Positions 8,235-17,060 of a DNA stretch of 64,000 nt are shown here, piece after piece. How positions within the stretch are numbered: the stretch's first letter is position 1; each line of letters starts with the position of its first letter. A program made the position numbers and the translations under genes. Under the pieces are notes generated by a model. That model did no database searches and was not told where the DNA came from. It saw nothing but the letters and a program-made list of their open reading frames with translations. This DNA is from Mycolicibacter terrae. GTDB lineage: Bacteria > Actinomycetota > Actinomycetes > Mycobacteriales > Mycobacteriaceae. The stretch is from assembly GCF_010727125.1 (NCBI RefSeq), contig NZ_AP022564.1:1736001-1800000 (forward strand). The letters run 5' to 3'.

Positions 8235-8803
8235 CCGGCGATGGGGGCGGCGAACAGCGGATCGTCGACACCGGTGTCGGTGAGCCCGACCGGCTCGAGC
8301 GGCTGTGGACGCCCTACCGCATGACTTATCTGGCCGAGGCGCCCCTCCAGCGCGACCAGGCGGGGTCGGCGGGGTCCCGCCAGCCGTTCACCGACATCCC
8401 CACCCTGTCCGATGAGGACGGGTTGGTGGTGGCCCGCGGTGAGTACGTCTATGCGGTGCTCAACCTCTACCCGTACAACCCGGGCCACCTGATGGTGGTT
8501 CCCTACCGGCGGTTCTCGGAGTTCGAGGACCTCACCGAACCCGAGGGCGCCGAGCTGATGACGTTCATCCAGAAGGCCATCCGGGTGATCAAGGCGGTAT
8601 CGCGGCCACACGGGTTCAATGTCGGCCTGAACCTGGGCGAGTCGGCCGGCGGGTCGCTGGCCGAGCATCTGCATGTGCATGTCGTGCCGCGCTGGGGCGG
8701 CGACGCGAACTTCATCACGATCGTCGGCGGCTCCAAGGTGATCCCACAGTTGCTGCGCGACACGCGCCGGCTGCTCGCCGAGGAGTGGGCGAAACAGCAA
8801 TGA
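8231..8803 (+). CDS. HIT-family Ap4A phosphorylase
   Basis: A 190-residue HIT-superfamily nucleotide hydrolase/transferase. The catalytic histidine triad is [10 protein letters not shown] near residues 142-151, and [17 protein letters not shown] is the conserved substrate-binding strand. Its M. tuberculosis equivalent, Rv2613c, is a diadenosine tetraphosphate phosphorylase, so it probably degrades Ap4A, a side product of aminoacyl-tRNA synthetases, which fits coupling to thrS. GTG at 8231 overlaps the thrS stop by 4 bp, and its own stop overlaps pgsA in an ATGA. Confidence 0.9.
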   Translation: MTGDGGGEQRIVDTGVGEPDRLERLWTPYRMTYLAEAPLQRDQAGSAGSRQPFTDIPTLSDEDGLVVARGEYVYAVLNLYPYNPGHLMVVPYRRFSEFEDLTEPEGAELMTFIQKAIRVIKAVSRPHGFNVGLNLGESAGGSLAEHLHVHVVPRWGGDANFITIVGGSKVIPQLLRDTRRLLAEEWAKQQ

Positions 8804-9462
8804 GCAGGCTGCCTTTCCTGTCCCGGGCGACCTTCGCCGGTATCACCACACCGGTGGCGCGGGCCTTCCTGCGGGCCGGGTTCACCGCCGACATCGTCAC
8901 GATCCTGGGCACCGCCGGCGCGGTGCTGGCGGCGCTGACACTGTTCCCGACCGGTCAGTTGTTCGCCGGCACGCTGGTGGTCTGGTTCTTCGTGCACTTC
9001 GACATGCTCGACGGGGCGATGGCCCGCCTGAGCGGCGGTGGTAGTGCGTTCGGCGCGGTACTGGACGCGACCTGCGACCGGATCAGTGACGGAGCGGTGT
9101 TCTGCGGGCTGGCATGGTGGGCGGCGTTCGGCATGGACAGCCCCCCGCTGGTGGTTGCGACAATGATCTGCTTGGTGACTTCGCAGGTGATCTCCTACAT
9201 CAAGGCACGCGCCGAAGCCAGCGGCCTGCGGGGCGACGGCGGTTACATCGAACGTCCGGAACGGCTGATCATCGTGCTGGTGGGCGCCGGATTGTCCGAT
9301 CTGCCGGTCTATCCGCTGCCGTGGGCGCTGCACGTGGCGATGTGGCTGCTTGCGGTGGCCAGCCTGATCACCTGCGCCCAGCGCCTGCACACCGTGCGCA
9401 TCTCGCCGGGTGCGGTGGAGCCGATGTCGGACGCCGACGGCGAGGGAACGCCCGGATCGTGA
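8800..9462 (+). CDS. pgsA: Phosphatidylinositol phosphate synthase
   Basis: A 220-residue CDP-alcohol phosphotransferase. The signature is DMLDGAMARLSGGGSAFGAVLD followed by an RISD aspartate, in shortened form DxxDGxxAR...GxxxDxxxD. In mycobacteria this enzyme makes phosphatidylinositol phosphate from CDP-diacylglycerol and inositol phosphate at the inner membrane, the first step toward PIMs and LAM. Several membrane helices follow the motif. It starts ATG 8800 in an ATGA overlap and is followed by patA and pimA, so the three successive PIM steps are co-transcribed. Confidence 0.94.
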   Translation: MSRLPFLSRATFAGITTPVARAFLRAGFTADIVTILGTAGAVLAALTLFPTGQLFAGTLVVWFFVHFDMLDGAMARLSGGGSAFGAVLDATCDRISDGAVFCGLAWWAAFGMDSPPLVVATMICLVTSQVISYIKARAEASGLRGDGGYIERPERLIIVLVGAGLSDLPVYPLPWALHVAMWLLAVASLITCAQRLHTVRISPGAVEPMSDADGEGTPGS

Positions 9463-10403
9463 CATTCCTCCCGAGCGGTCTGCGAGTTCCCGGGCTCAGT
9501 CAGCTGGACGCCTGGGCCACCGACGCCGGGTTCGCCGCAGGCTGGATGATGGTGCGTGCGCTGCCGGAATTCGTCGCCCGCAACGCCTTCGATGCCGGTG
9601 CGCTGGTCGCGGCCCGCGGCGGGGGCCCCGAGCAGCTGCGCAAGAACCTGGCCCGGGTGCTGGGGGTGGCGCCCGCCGAGGTGCCGTCGGCGCTGATGCG
9701 GGCCTCGCTGGCGTCGTACGCCCGGTACTGGCGCGAGGCGTTCCGGCTGCCCACCATGGACCACGCCGAATTGGCCGGCCGGCTGCACGATGGGGTGCGG
9801 GGCAAGGAGAACATCGAGGTCGCCCTGCAGGCCGGGCGCGGCGCGGTGCTGGCGTTGCCGCACAGCGGCAACTGGGACATGGCCGGGGTCTGGCTGGCGC
9901 AGACCCACGGCGGGTTCACCACCGTCGCCGAGCGGCTCAAACCCGAATCGCTGTACCGGCGCTTCGTCGAATTCCGGGAGAGCCTGGGCTTCGAAGTGCT
10001 GCCGCTGTCCGGCGGCGAACGCCCCCCGTCGGATGTACTGGCCGAGCGACTGAGGGCCAACGGGCTGGTCTGCCTGATGGCCGACCGCGACCTGACCCGA
10101 AGCGGGGTCGCGGTCGACTTCTTCGGCGAATCCACCCGGATGCCGGCCGGCCCGGCCAGACTCGCGATCGAAACCGGTGCGGCACTGCTGCCGGCGCACT
10201 GCTGGTTCGACGGCGCCGGGTGGGGTGTCCGGATTCATCCGCCGCTGGACTGCGCAGGCGCTGATGTCGAGGTGATCACCCAGGCGCTGGCCGACACGTT
10301 CACCGAGGGCATCGCCGCCTATCCGGAAGATTGGCACATGATGCAGCCGCAATGGGTCGCCGACCTTCCCGAGTCTCGACGGGCGCGGCTGGGGGAGAGC
10401 TGA
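9459..10403 (+). CDS. patA: Phosphatidylinositol mannoside acyltransferase
   Basis: A 314-residue membrane-associated acyltransferase of the LpxL/HtrB-like family. The HX4D catalytic motif is LPHSGNWDMAG (about residues 127-137), and LMADRDLTRSGVAVDFFG carries the second conserved block. PatA adds palmitate to the mannose of PIM1/PIM2 on the cytoplasmic face. GTG 9459 sits in a GTGA overlap with the pgsA stop, and the stop overlaps the pimA ATG by one base. Equivalent to Rv2611c. Confidence 0.93.
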   Translation: MTFLPSGLRVPGLSQLDAWATDAGFAAGWMMVRALPEFVARNAFDAGALVAARGGGPEQLRKNLARVLGVAPAEVPSALMRASLASYARYWREAFRLPTMDHAELAGRLHDGVRGKENIEVALQAGRGAVLALPHSGNWDMAGVWLAQTHGGFTTVAERLKPESLYRRFVEFRESLGFEVLPLSGGERPPSDVLAERLRANGLVCLMADRDLTRSGVAVDFFGESTRMPAGPARLAIETGAALLPAHCWFDGAGWGVRIHPPLDCAGADVEVITQALADTFTEGIAAYPEDWHMMQPQWVADLPESRRARLGES

Positions 10404-11527
10404 TGCGGATTGGCATGGTCTGCCCCTACTCGTTCGACGTGCCGGGCGGGGTGCAGGCTCATGTGCTGCAACTGGCCGAGGTGCTGCGTGCCCGTGGGCA
10501 TGAGGTCAGTGTGTTGGCGCCGGCCTCGCCGCACGTGGAGTTGCCCGACTACGTCGTCTCCGCCGGCAAGGCCGTCGCGATCCCCTACAACGGGTCGGTG
10601 GCTCGGCTGCAGTTCAGCCCGGCCGCGCATCGCAAGGTCAAGAAGTGGCTCATGAGCGGTGACTTCGACGTGCTGCATCTGCACGAGCCGAACGCCCCCA
10701 GCCTGTCGATGCTGGCCCTGAACGTGGCCGAGGGCCCGATCGTGGCCACCTTTCACACCTCGACGACCAAATCGCTGACGCTGAGCGTGGCCCAGGCCTT
10801 GCTGCGGCCGATGCACGAAAAGATCATCGGCCGTATCGCGGTGTCGGATCTGGCCCGGCGCTGGCAGATGGAGGCGCTGGGATCCGACGCGGTGGAGATC
10901 CCCAACGGGGTCGAGGTGGCCGCGTTCGCCACGGCTGAGCCGTTGCCCGGCTACCCGCGCCCCGGCCGCACGGTGTTGTTTCTGGGCCGCTACGACGAAC
11001 CCCGCAAGGGCATGGCGGTGCTGCTCGGTGCGCTGCCGGCGTTGGTCGAGAAGTTCGCCGACCTTCAGGTGCTGATCGTCGGCCGCGGGGATGAGGACGA
11101 ATTGCGCAGCGATGCAGGCGCGTTGGCACATCACCTGCGATTCCTGGGGCAAGTCGACGACGCCGAGAAAGCGTCGGCGCTGCGCAGCGCCGACGTGTAC
11201 TGTGCGCCGAACACCGGCGGTGAGAGCTTCGGCATCGTGCTGGCCGAGGCGATGGCCGCCGGTGCCGCGGTGGTCGCCAGTGACCTGGACGCGTTCCGCC
11301 GGGTGCTGCGCGACGGGAAGGCCGGCCGGCTGGTGCCGGTCGATGACCCCGCGGGCTTGGCCGCCGCCCTGATCGAGGTGCTCGGCGACGACGAGTTGCG
11401 GGCGTCCTATGTGGCGGCGGGCCGCGAGGCGGTACGCCGCTACGACTGGTCGGTGGTGGCCGACCAGATCATCCGGGTCTACGAGACGGTCGCCGGTGTC
11501 GGCCGTAAGGTCTCGGTGGGCGACTGA
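10403..11527 (+). CDS. pimA: Phosphatidylinositol alpha-mannosyltransferase
   Basis: A 374-residue GT-B fold, GT4-family enzyme that transfers mannose from GDP-mannose to phosphatidylinositol, forming PIM1. The N-terminal GGVQAHV loop (about residues 15-21), the LHLHEPNAPS segment and the C-terminal ESFGIVLAEAMAAG (EX7E) donor site are visible. The ATG at 10403 overlaps the patA stop (TGATG). The gene is essential in mycobacteria studied so far. Confidence 0.95.
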   Translation: MRIGMVCPYSFDVPGGVQAHVLQLAEVLRARGHEVSVLAPASPHVELPDYVVSAGKAVAIPYNGSVARLQFSPAAHRKVKKWLMSGDFDVLHLHEPNAPSLSMLALNVAEGPIVATFHTSTTKSLTLSVAQALLRPMHEKIIGRIAVSDLARRWQMEALGSDAVEIPNGVEVAAFATAEPLPGYPRPGRTVLFLGRYDEPRKGMAVLLGALPALVEKFADLQVLIVGRGDEDELRSDAGALAHHLRFLGQVDDAEKASALRSADVYCAPNTGGESFGIVLAEAMAAGAAVVASDLDAFRRVLRDGKAGRLVPVDDPAGLAAALIEVLGDDELRASYVAAGREAVRRYDWSVVADQIIRVYETVAGVGRKVSVGD

Positions 11528-12573
11528 TGGCTCCGACGGTCCTGGGGATCGTATTGGTCCTGGTTGCCGTGGCGGTGCTGGCCGTCACGGTGGGCTGGGC
11601 CTTCCAGACCGCCAACCGGCTCAACCGGCTGCACGTGCGCTGCGATCTGTCCTGGCAGGCACTGGACGGATCGCTGGCGCGCCGTGCCGTGGTGGCCCGG
11701 GCCGTCGCGATCGAGGCCTACGGCGACGAAGTGGCCGGGCGGCGGCTGGCCGCTCTGGCCGATGTCGCCGAGCGGGCGTCACGTGACGCGCGTGAGACGG
11801 CCGAGAACGCGCTGTCGGCCGAACTGGCGATGGTCGACGCCGCGTCGTTACCACCGGCGATGGTCGCCGAGCTGGCCGACGCCGAAGCCCGGGTGCTGCT
11901 GGCCCGCCGATTCCACAACGACGCGGTCCGTGACACGGTGGCGCTGCGCGACCGCCCGCTGGTTCGGGCGCTGCATCTGGGTGGAACCGCGCCGATGCCA
12001 ACCTATTTCGAGATCGTCGAACGGGCAGGAATGATCGCTCACGGCGATCACGGCGTGCTGGATCCACGCGTCTCGGCGCGGGTGGTGCTGCTCGACGAGG
12101 CGGGCTCGGTGCTGCTGCTGCGCGGCCGCGACCCGGCCCTGCCGGACGACGCCGCAAACCCGGCACCGCGCTGGTGGTTCACCATCGGGGGGCAGGTGTT
12201 ACCCGATGAGCCGCTGGCCGAGGCGGCGGCGCGCGAACTGGCCGAGGAGACCGGTCTGAAGGTCGGCCCCGGCGAGCTGGTCGGACCGATCTGGCGCCGC
12301 GACGCGGTCTTCGAGTTCAACGGCGAACGGCTCGACAGCCAGGAGTTCTTCTTCGTCCACCGCACCGGCCGATTCGAGCCGTCCGCTGCAGCTCGGACCG
12401 GGCTGGAGCAGCGCTACCTGCAAGGCCACCGCTGGTGTGACGCCGCGGCGATCGCCGAGTTGGCCGCCGCGGGCGAGAAGGTCTATCCGCTGCAACTGGG
12501 CGAGCGGCTCGCCGAGGCGGGCCGGCTGGCCGACGCCGCCCGAACCACTGCGGACGTTCGCCGGATCACCTGA
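11527..12573 (+). CDS. Membrane-anchored NUDIX hydrolase
   Basis: A 348-residue protein with an N-terminal transmembrane helix (residues about 4-27), a helical region to about residue 165 resembling a LemA-like coil, and a C-terminal NUDIX domain. The NUDIX box reads GGQVLPDEPLAEAAARELAE then ETGL, matching GX5EX7REUXEEXGU. It would hydrolyse a nucleoside diphosphate derivative; substrate unknown. The ATG overlaps the pimA stop by one base, so it belongs to the thrS-pimA run. Equivalent to Rv2609c. A link to sugar-nucleotide turnover in PIM synthesis is plausible but unproven. Confidence 0.87.
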   Translation: MAPTVLGIVLVLVAVAVLAVTVGWAFQTANRLNRLHVRCDLSWQALDGSLARRAVVARAVAIEAYGDEVAGRRLAALADVAERASRDARETAENALSAELAMVDAASLPPAMVAELADAEARVLLARRFHNDAVRDTVALRDRPLVRALHLGGTAPMPTYFEIVERAGMIAHGDHGVLDPRVSARVVLLDEAGSVLLLRGRDPALPDDAANPAPRWWFTIGGQVLPDEPLAEAAARELAEETGLKVGPGELVGPIWRRDAVFEFNGERLDSQEFFFVHRTGRFEPSAAARTGLEQRYLQGHRWCDAAAIAELAAAGEKVYPLQLGERLAEAGRLADAARTTADVRRIT

Positions 12574-12625
12574 CCGTGGTACGCCGGGAGCGGGAAAAAC
12601 CCCGCGGCGCCGGGCGGCATCCGCT

Positions 12626-12631
12626 TAGCCT
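12626..12631 (+). promoter_or_regulatory. -10 element for the alcohol dehydrogenase gene (leaderless)
   Basis: TAGCCT (TANNNT class) ends 6 nt before the GTG at 12638. This spacing predicts a transcript that begins at or next to the start codon. No Shine-Dalgarno is present, supporting the leaderless reading and the chosen start. Confidence 0.5.
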
Positions 12632-12637
12632 GAACGG

Positions 12638-13660
12638 GTGAACCCCAAGCCATCCCACCGAGCGGTCCAGGTGCCGTCCGTCGGTGAATCGATGACCCTG
12701 GTCGACGTCGACACCCCCGCACCGGGGCCCGGCGAGGTCCGGATCGCCGTCGCCGCCTGCGGTGTCTGCGGTACCGACCAGGCCTTCGTCAACGCGGGCT
12801 TCCCGGGGATGACGTGGCCGGTGACCCTCGGGCACGAGATCGCCGGCACGATCGCCGAACTGGGTGCCGGTGTGACGGACTGGCAGGTCGGTGAACGGGT
12901 TGCGGTCGGCTGGTTCGGCGGGAACTGCAACCATTGCATTCCTTGCCGCAAAGGCGATTTCATCCACTGCGCCAATGCGCAGGTGCCCAGCTGGCACTAC
13001 CCGGGCGGCTACGCCGAATCGGTGACGGTGCCGGCCAACGCCCTGGCCCGAATCCCCGATGAGTTGTCCCTGGTCGAAGCCGCACCGATGGGCTGTGCCG
13101 GGGTCACCACCTACCACGCGTTGCGGTCGACCAGGGCGCGGGCGGGGGACCGGGTCGCGGTGCTGGGCCTGGGCGGTTTGGGGCATCTGGGCGTGCAATT
13201 CGCCGCCGCCATGGGTTTCGAGACGATCTCGATCGCCCGCGGAGCCGCCAAGGAAGCCGACGCCCGCGCGCTCGGCGCCCACCACTACATCGACTCCACC
13301 GCCGGGGACGTCGCACAGGCGATGGCGGCGCTCGGGGGTGTGGCGGTAGTGCTGGCCACCGCGGCCAACTCGCGAGCGATGGCCGACACCGTCGGCGGGC
13401 TGGCGCCGCGCGGGGAACTCATCACTATCGGGGTCACCGCCGAGCCGTTAGCGATCGCCCCCGTGCAACTGATCACCCCGGGGCTCAGCGTGACCGGACA
13501 CCCTTCGGGCACTGCCCGCGATATCGAGGAGACCATGGCCTTCGCGGTGCTGTCGGGAGTTCGGGCCCGCATTGAAGAACGGCCGCTGGCTCAGGCGGCC
13601 GAGGCGTACGCCGCCATGGAGGAGGGCCGGGCCCGCTACCGCATGGTCCTGACGATGTGA
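12638..13660 (+). CDS. Zinc-dependent MDR alcohol dehydrogenase
   Basis: A 340-residue medium-chain dehydrogenase/reductase. The catalytic zinc site is AACGVCGTD plus LGHEIAGT. The structural zinc loop has cysteines in GNCNHCIPCRKGDFIHC. The Rossmann NAD(P) motif is VLGLGGLGHLG near residues 171-181. It resembles the AdhA group of alcohol dehydrogenases that reduce aldehydes or oxidise primary alcohols. GTG 12638 follows a TAGCCT -10 at leaderless distance. It sits alone between the PIM operon and a decayed tetR; in M. tuberculosis PPE42/pdxH occupy this position, so this is a lineage-specific insertion. Confidence 0.88.
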   Translation: MNPKPSHRAVQVPSVGESMTLVDVDTPAPGPGEVRIAVAACGVCGTDQAFVNAGFPGMTWPVTLGHEIAGTIAELGAGVTDWQVGERVAVGWFGGNCNHCIPCRKGDFIHCANAQVPSWHYPGGYAESVTVPANALARIPDELSLVEAAPMGCAGVTTYHALRSTRARAGDRVAVLGLGGLGHLGVQFAAAMGFETISIARGAAKEADARALGAHHYIDSTAGDVAQAMAALGGVAVVLATAANSRAMADTVGGLAPRGELITIGVTAEPLAIAPVQLITPGLSVTGHPSGTARDIEETMAFAVLSGVRARIEERPLAQAAEAYAAMEEGRARYRMVLTM

Positions 13661-13672
13661 ATTAACTTGTGC

Positions 13673-13867
13673 CTACGCGACATTCGCGTCGTAGTCCCAG
13701 CGGGCCGACGGTTTCATCCCTGGGGGCACCCAGCCGACGAACAGGTGCCCGCGTGACGTCGGCTCCACGCCCAGCAGTTCTCGGACCTTCGAGTAGCGCA
13801 ACCCGCGGCTCGGATACGCACAGAACGCACCGTGCACAATAAATGACATATGAGTAGGGATGCCCAT
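13673..13867 (-). CDS. Short hypothetical protein, possible gene remnant
   Basis: A 64-residue reading frame with plausible composition (KVRELLGVEPTSRGHLFVGW then a PPGMKPSARWDYD ending). The RELLGV...VGW pattern faintly resembles the C-terminus of nitroreductase-family proteins, so it may be the 3' remnant of a larger gene. It lies divergent from a disrupted tetR in a region that looks decayed. No good ribosome site was seen. Function unknown. Confidence 0.3.
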   Translation of the reverse strand: MGIPTHMSFIVHGAFCAYPSRGLRYSKVRELLGVEPTSRGHLFVGWVPPGMKPSARWDYDANVA

Positions 13868-13887
13868 ATATATCGGAGAAGCTGGGA

Positions 13888-14550
13888 ATGACGGCCGGCC
13901 GCCGGGGCCGGCCGCCCGGTGGAGGCAATCCGCCCGAGCACGCGCGGGAGTTGCTCCTCGACGCCGCCGAGCGATCGTTCGCCCGGCGCGGCTACCGGGC
14001 TTCGACCATGCAGGTCATCGCCCGCGAAGCCGGTTACACCCGGGCGGTGATCTATCGGCACTCGGCACTTCGCCAGCAGGGACGGGCTGCTCGACGCCTT
14101 AATGGAGCGCGTCGCCGCACGCAAGATCGCCGAGATCACCACCCGGCTGGAGGCGGCGACCAACCCGGGCGCCCTGGTGACGGAGTCGCTGGTCATCGTG
14201 GCCACCGAGGTCGCCCACGACCCCTTGTTGCGGGTGATCTCCGAACACACCGACGAGGGCAACGTCGCCGCGCTGATCGCCCGGTCGGTGACCTTCAGTA
14301 AGTACTGGCGGGCCTCTATGAGATTGAATTCGAGCAGGCCGGCGAGCAATTGCGGGCCGGGCTTCGCCCCGGCGACGCCGCCCGCTTCGTATTGTCGGTC
14401 GCCCCGGGTCTGCTGCTCGGACTCATTCCCGGTGCCGACGATGCCGGCTGGGTCCGCCGTTATGTGCAGGTGTTCGTGGTGCTGGCGTTTGATGGCCGAC
14501 CCGCCGCCGGCCGGACCCCTCTTCGCGCCGCGAAGAAAGGTCCGCGGCAG
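13888..14550 (+). pseudogene. TetR-family regulator broken by frameshifts
   Basis: The N-terminal TetR helix-turn-helix is intact (LLDAAERSFARRGYRASTMQ, then AREAGYTRAVIYRH). At 14056-14069 a 7-bp tandem duplication of CGGCACT throws it out of frame. The second part (LLDALMERVAARKIAEITTR onward, through LLRVISEHTDEGN) reads in the next frame. Near 14320 a one-base loss returns to the original frame ([17 protein letters not shown]). No single frame spans the gene. The last frame stays open into pdxS, so the original stop also appears lost. The end coordinate is approximate. A sequencing error could explain one shift, but two independent ones make decay more likely. Confidence 0.75.
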
Positions 14551-14581
14551 CGAGGCCGAAAAACAGCTGGCGGTCGCCCAC

Positions 14582-14610
14582 TACACTGGGCGAGTATCAC
14601 GAGCGAGGAG
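14582..14610 (+). promoter_or_regulatory. -10 element and ribosome site of pdxS
   Basis: TACACT (14582-14587) fits the TANNNT -10 consensus. GAGGAG (14605-14610) is a strong Shine-Dalgarno 9 nt before the GTG at 14620. This fixes the pdxS start despite an open frame continuing upstream from the tetR remnant. Confidence 0.5.
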
Positions 14611-14619
14611 AAGCATTCA

Positions 14620-15537
14620 GTGAACAGCGCGGGGCAGAACGGTTCGGCACCCGACGGACAAACGGGCACAGCGCGGGTCAAGCGCGGCATGGCCGAGATG
14701 CTCAAGGGCGGTGTCATCATGGACGTCGTCACCCCCGAGCAGGCCCGCATCGCCGAGGGCGCCGGAGCCGTCGCGGTGATGGCGCTGGAGCGGGTGCCCG
14801 CCGACATCCGCGCTCAGGGCGGGGTGTCGCGGATGAGCGACCCGGACATGATCGAGAGCATCATCGCGGCGGTGACCATCCCGGTGATGGCCAAGGTGCG
14901 TATCGGCCACTTCGTCGAAGCGCAGATCCTGCAGAGCCTCGGGGTGGACTACATCGACGAGTCGGAGGTGCTCACCCCGGCCGATTACAGCCACCACATC
15001 GACAAGTGGCAGTTCACCGTCCCGTTCGTGTGCGGGGCGACCAACCTGGGCGAGGCGCTGCGCCGGATCACCGAGGGGGCGGCCATGATCCGCTCCAAAG
15101 GTGAGGCCGGAACCGGGGACGTCTCCAATGCCACCACCCACATGCGTGCCATCGGCGGCGAGATCCGCCGGCTGACGTCGCTGGCGCCAGACGAATTGTT
15201 CGTCGCGGCAAAGGAATTGCAGGCGCCCTACGAATTGGTCGCCGAAGTCGCCAAGGCCGGCAAGCTGCCGGTGACGCTGTTCACCGCCGGGGGCATCGCC
15301 ACGCCCGCCGATGCGGCGATGATGATGCAGCTCGGCGCCGAGGGCGTTTTCGTGGGCTCCGGCATCTTCAAGTCCGGTGATCCGGCGGCGCGCGCGGCGG
15401 CCATCGTCAAAGCCACCACCTTCCATGACGACCCCGACGTGTTGGCCCGGGTGTCGCGCGGGCTGGGCGAGGCGATGGTCGGCATCAACGTGGAGGACAT
15501 CGCGCAACCGCACCGGCTTGCCGAACGCGGCTGGTAG
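14620..15537 (+). CDS. pdxS: Pyridoxal 5'-phosphate synthase, PdxS subunit
   Basis: A 305-residue TIM-barrel enzyme that joins ribose 5-phosphate, glyceraldehyde 3-phosphate and ammonia into PLP. Visible hallmarks are [17 protein letters not shown], the first catalytic lysine in [10 protein letters not shown], the second in [12 protein letters not shown], and the [10 protein letters not shown] phosphate site. GTG 14620 is chosen for its GAGGAG ribosome site and match to family length (about 300). It is the first gene of pdxS-tesB-pdxT, the conserved mycobacterial order (Rv2606c-Rv2604c). PdxT supplies the ammonia. Confidence 0.96.
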   Translation: MNSAGQNGSAPDGQTGTARVKRGMAEMLKGGVIMDVVTPEQARIAEGAGAVAVMALERVPADIRAQGGVSRMSDPDMIESIIAAVTIPVMAKVRIGHFVEAQILQSLGVDYIDESEVLTPADYSHHIDKWQFTVPFVCGATNLGEALRRITEGAAMIRSKGEAGTGDVSNATTHMRAIGGEIRRLTSLAPDELFVAAKELQAPYELVAEVAKAGKLPVTLFTAGGIATPADAAMMMQLGAEGVFVGSGIFKSGDPAARAAAIVKATTFHDDPDVLARVSRGLGEAMVGINVEDIAQPHRLAERGW

Positions 15538-15546
15538 ACATTCTCT

Positions 15547-16392
15547 GTGTCGATCGAAGAGATCCTCGATCTCGAGCAGCTCGAGGTCAACATCTATCGC
15601 GGCAGCGTGTTCAGTCCGCTGTCCGCCAATCATCAACGCACCTTCGGCGGGCACGTCGCCGGTCAGGCGCTGGTGTCGGCGGTACGCACCGTGGAACCGG
15701 GATTCGGAGTGCATTCGCTGCACGGCTACTTCCTGCGGCCCGGAGATGCCAGGGCGCCCACGGTGTTTCTGGTCGAGCGAGTGCGCGACGGTGGTTCGTT
15801 CTGCACCCGGCGGGTCAACGCGGTGCAGCACGGCGAGACGATCTTCAACATGTCGGCGTCGTTTCAGTGTGAGCAGCGCGGTATCGGCCACCAAGATGTG
15901 ATGCCCGAAGCGCCCGACCCGAAAGACCTGCCCGACATCGCCGCCATGAAAGCCTTTGACGACGAGGGTTTCAAGGCGTTCGCCGAGTGGGATCTGCGCC
16001 GGGTGCCCAACGAACTGTTGCCGCACATCCCGGGCAAGGTCGCCGAGCAGCAGGTCTGGTTCCGCCACCGGGACCGGTTGCCCGACGATCCGGTGCTGCA
16101 CATCTGTGCGCTGGCCTACATGAGCGACCTGACCCTGCTCGGCGCCTCTTGGTCGATCCACCCGGCCGAGCGCGATCTCCTGCAGGTGGCGTCGCTGGAC
16201 CATGCGATGTGGTTCATGCGTCCCTTCCGGGCCGACGAGTGGCTGCTCTATGACCAGTCGTCGCCGTCGGCGAACGCCGGTCGCGCGCTCACCCAGGGCA
16301 AGATCTACAACCGATCCGGAGACATGGTGGCCGCCGTCATGCAGGAGGGGTTGACCCGCTACCCGGCCGGGTACCAGTCGGCCGACCGGTGA
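15547..16392 (+). CDS. tesB: Acyl-CoA thioesterase II
   Basis: A 281-residue double-hotdog thioesterase. The N-terminal hotdog has [14 protein letters not shown] and [11 protein letters not shown]. The C-terminal hotdog has the conserved [20 protein letters not shown] block with its Asp. TesB enzymes hydrolyse medium- and long-chain acyl-CoAs. GTG 15547 is 9 bp after pdxS and the stop overlaps pdxT by 4 bp, so a thioesterase is wedged between the two PLP synthase subunits, as in M. tuberculosis (TesB2). The functional reason for that order is unknown. Confidence 0.93.
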   Translation: MSIEEILDLEQLEVNIYRGSVFSPLSANHQRTFGGHVAGQALVSAVRTVEPGFGVHSLHGYFLRPGDARAPTVFLVERVRDGGSFCTRRVNAVQHGETIFNMSASFQCEQRGIGHQDVMPEAPDPKDLPDIAAMKAFDDEGFKAFAEWDLRRVPNELLPHIPGKVAEQQVWFRHRDRLPDDPVLHICALAYMSDLTLLGASWSIHPAERDLLQVASLDHAMWFMRPFRADEWLLYDQSSPSANAGRALTQGKIYNRSGDMVAAVMQEGLTRYPAGYQSADR

Positions 16393-16985
16393 GCGGCCCG
16401 CGCATCGGAGTACTCGCCCTGCAGGGCGACGTCCGCGAACACCTTGCTGCACTGATCGCCGTCGGCGCCGACCCGGTGCCGGTGCGCCGCCGGGCGGAAC
16501 TCGACGCCGTCGACGCCCTGCTGCTCCCCGGTGGCGAGTCGACCACGATGAGTCATCTGCTGCGCGAGCTGGAGCTGATCGACCCGCTGCGGGCCCGGCT
16601 GGCCGACGGGATGCCGGCGTACGGATCCTGTGCGGGAATGATTCTGCTGGCCGGCGAGATCGTCGACGCAGGCGCCGACGGGCGCGCTGCCATACCGTTG
16701 TCGGGGATCGACATGACCGTGCGGCGCAACGCTTTCGGCCGGCAGGTCGATTCCTTCGAAGGCGACGTGCAGTTCACCGGTTTGGACGATCCGGTGCATG
16801 CGGTATTCATCCGGGCGCCCTGGGTGGAGCGGGTCGGGCCCGGTGTCCAGGTGCTGGCGAAGGCCGCCGGACACCCCGTGGCGGTGCGGCAGGGCGCGGT
16901 GCTGGCCACCTCGTTTCACCCGGAGGTGACCGGCGACCGCCGGATTCACCGGCTGTTCGTCGACATCGTCACCCGTAAGGCCTGA
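16389..16985 (+). CDS. pdxT: PLP synthase glutaminase subunit PdxT
   Basis: A 198-residue class I glutamine amidotransferase that releases ammonia from glutamine for PdxS. The oxyanion/substrate motif is [11 protein letters not shown], the nucleophile Cys is in [11 protein letters not shown], and the His-x-Glu pair is SFHPEVT near residues 176-182. GTG 16389 overlaps the tesB stop by 4 bp. Length is normal for the family. Confidence 0.95.
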   Translation: MSGPRIGVLALQGDVREHLAALIAVGADPVPVRRRAELDAVDALLLPGGESTTMSHLLRELELIDPLRARLADGMPAYGSCAGMILLAGEIVDAGADGRAAIPLSGIDMTVRRNAFGRQVDSFEGDVQFTGLDDPVHAVFIRAPWVERVGPGVQVLAKAAGHPVAVRQGAVLATSFHPEVTGDRRIHRLFVDIVTRKA

Positions 16986-17060
16986 CCGGCACGGCCCCTG
17001 CCGGGCACCCATCGGCTGACACGAATACCGTCGCCGGCACCGACCAGGCATGATGTGCGC

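Noticed and set aside
14617..16452. A 611-codon minus-strand frame across pdxS and tesB
   Set aside because: It is antisense to two clearly conserved enzymes and has the His/Gly/Arg-rich composition typical of shadow frames in high-GC DNA.
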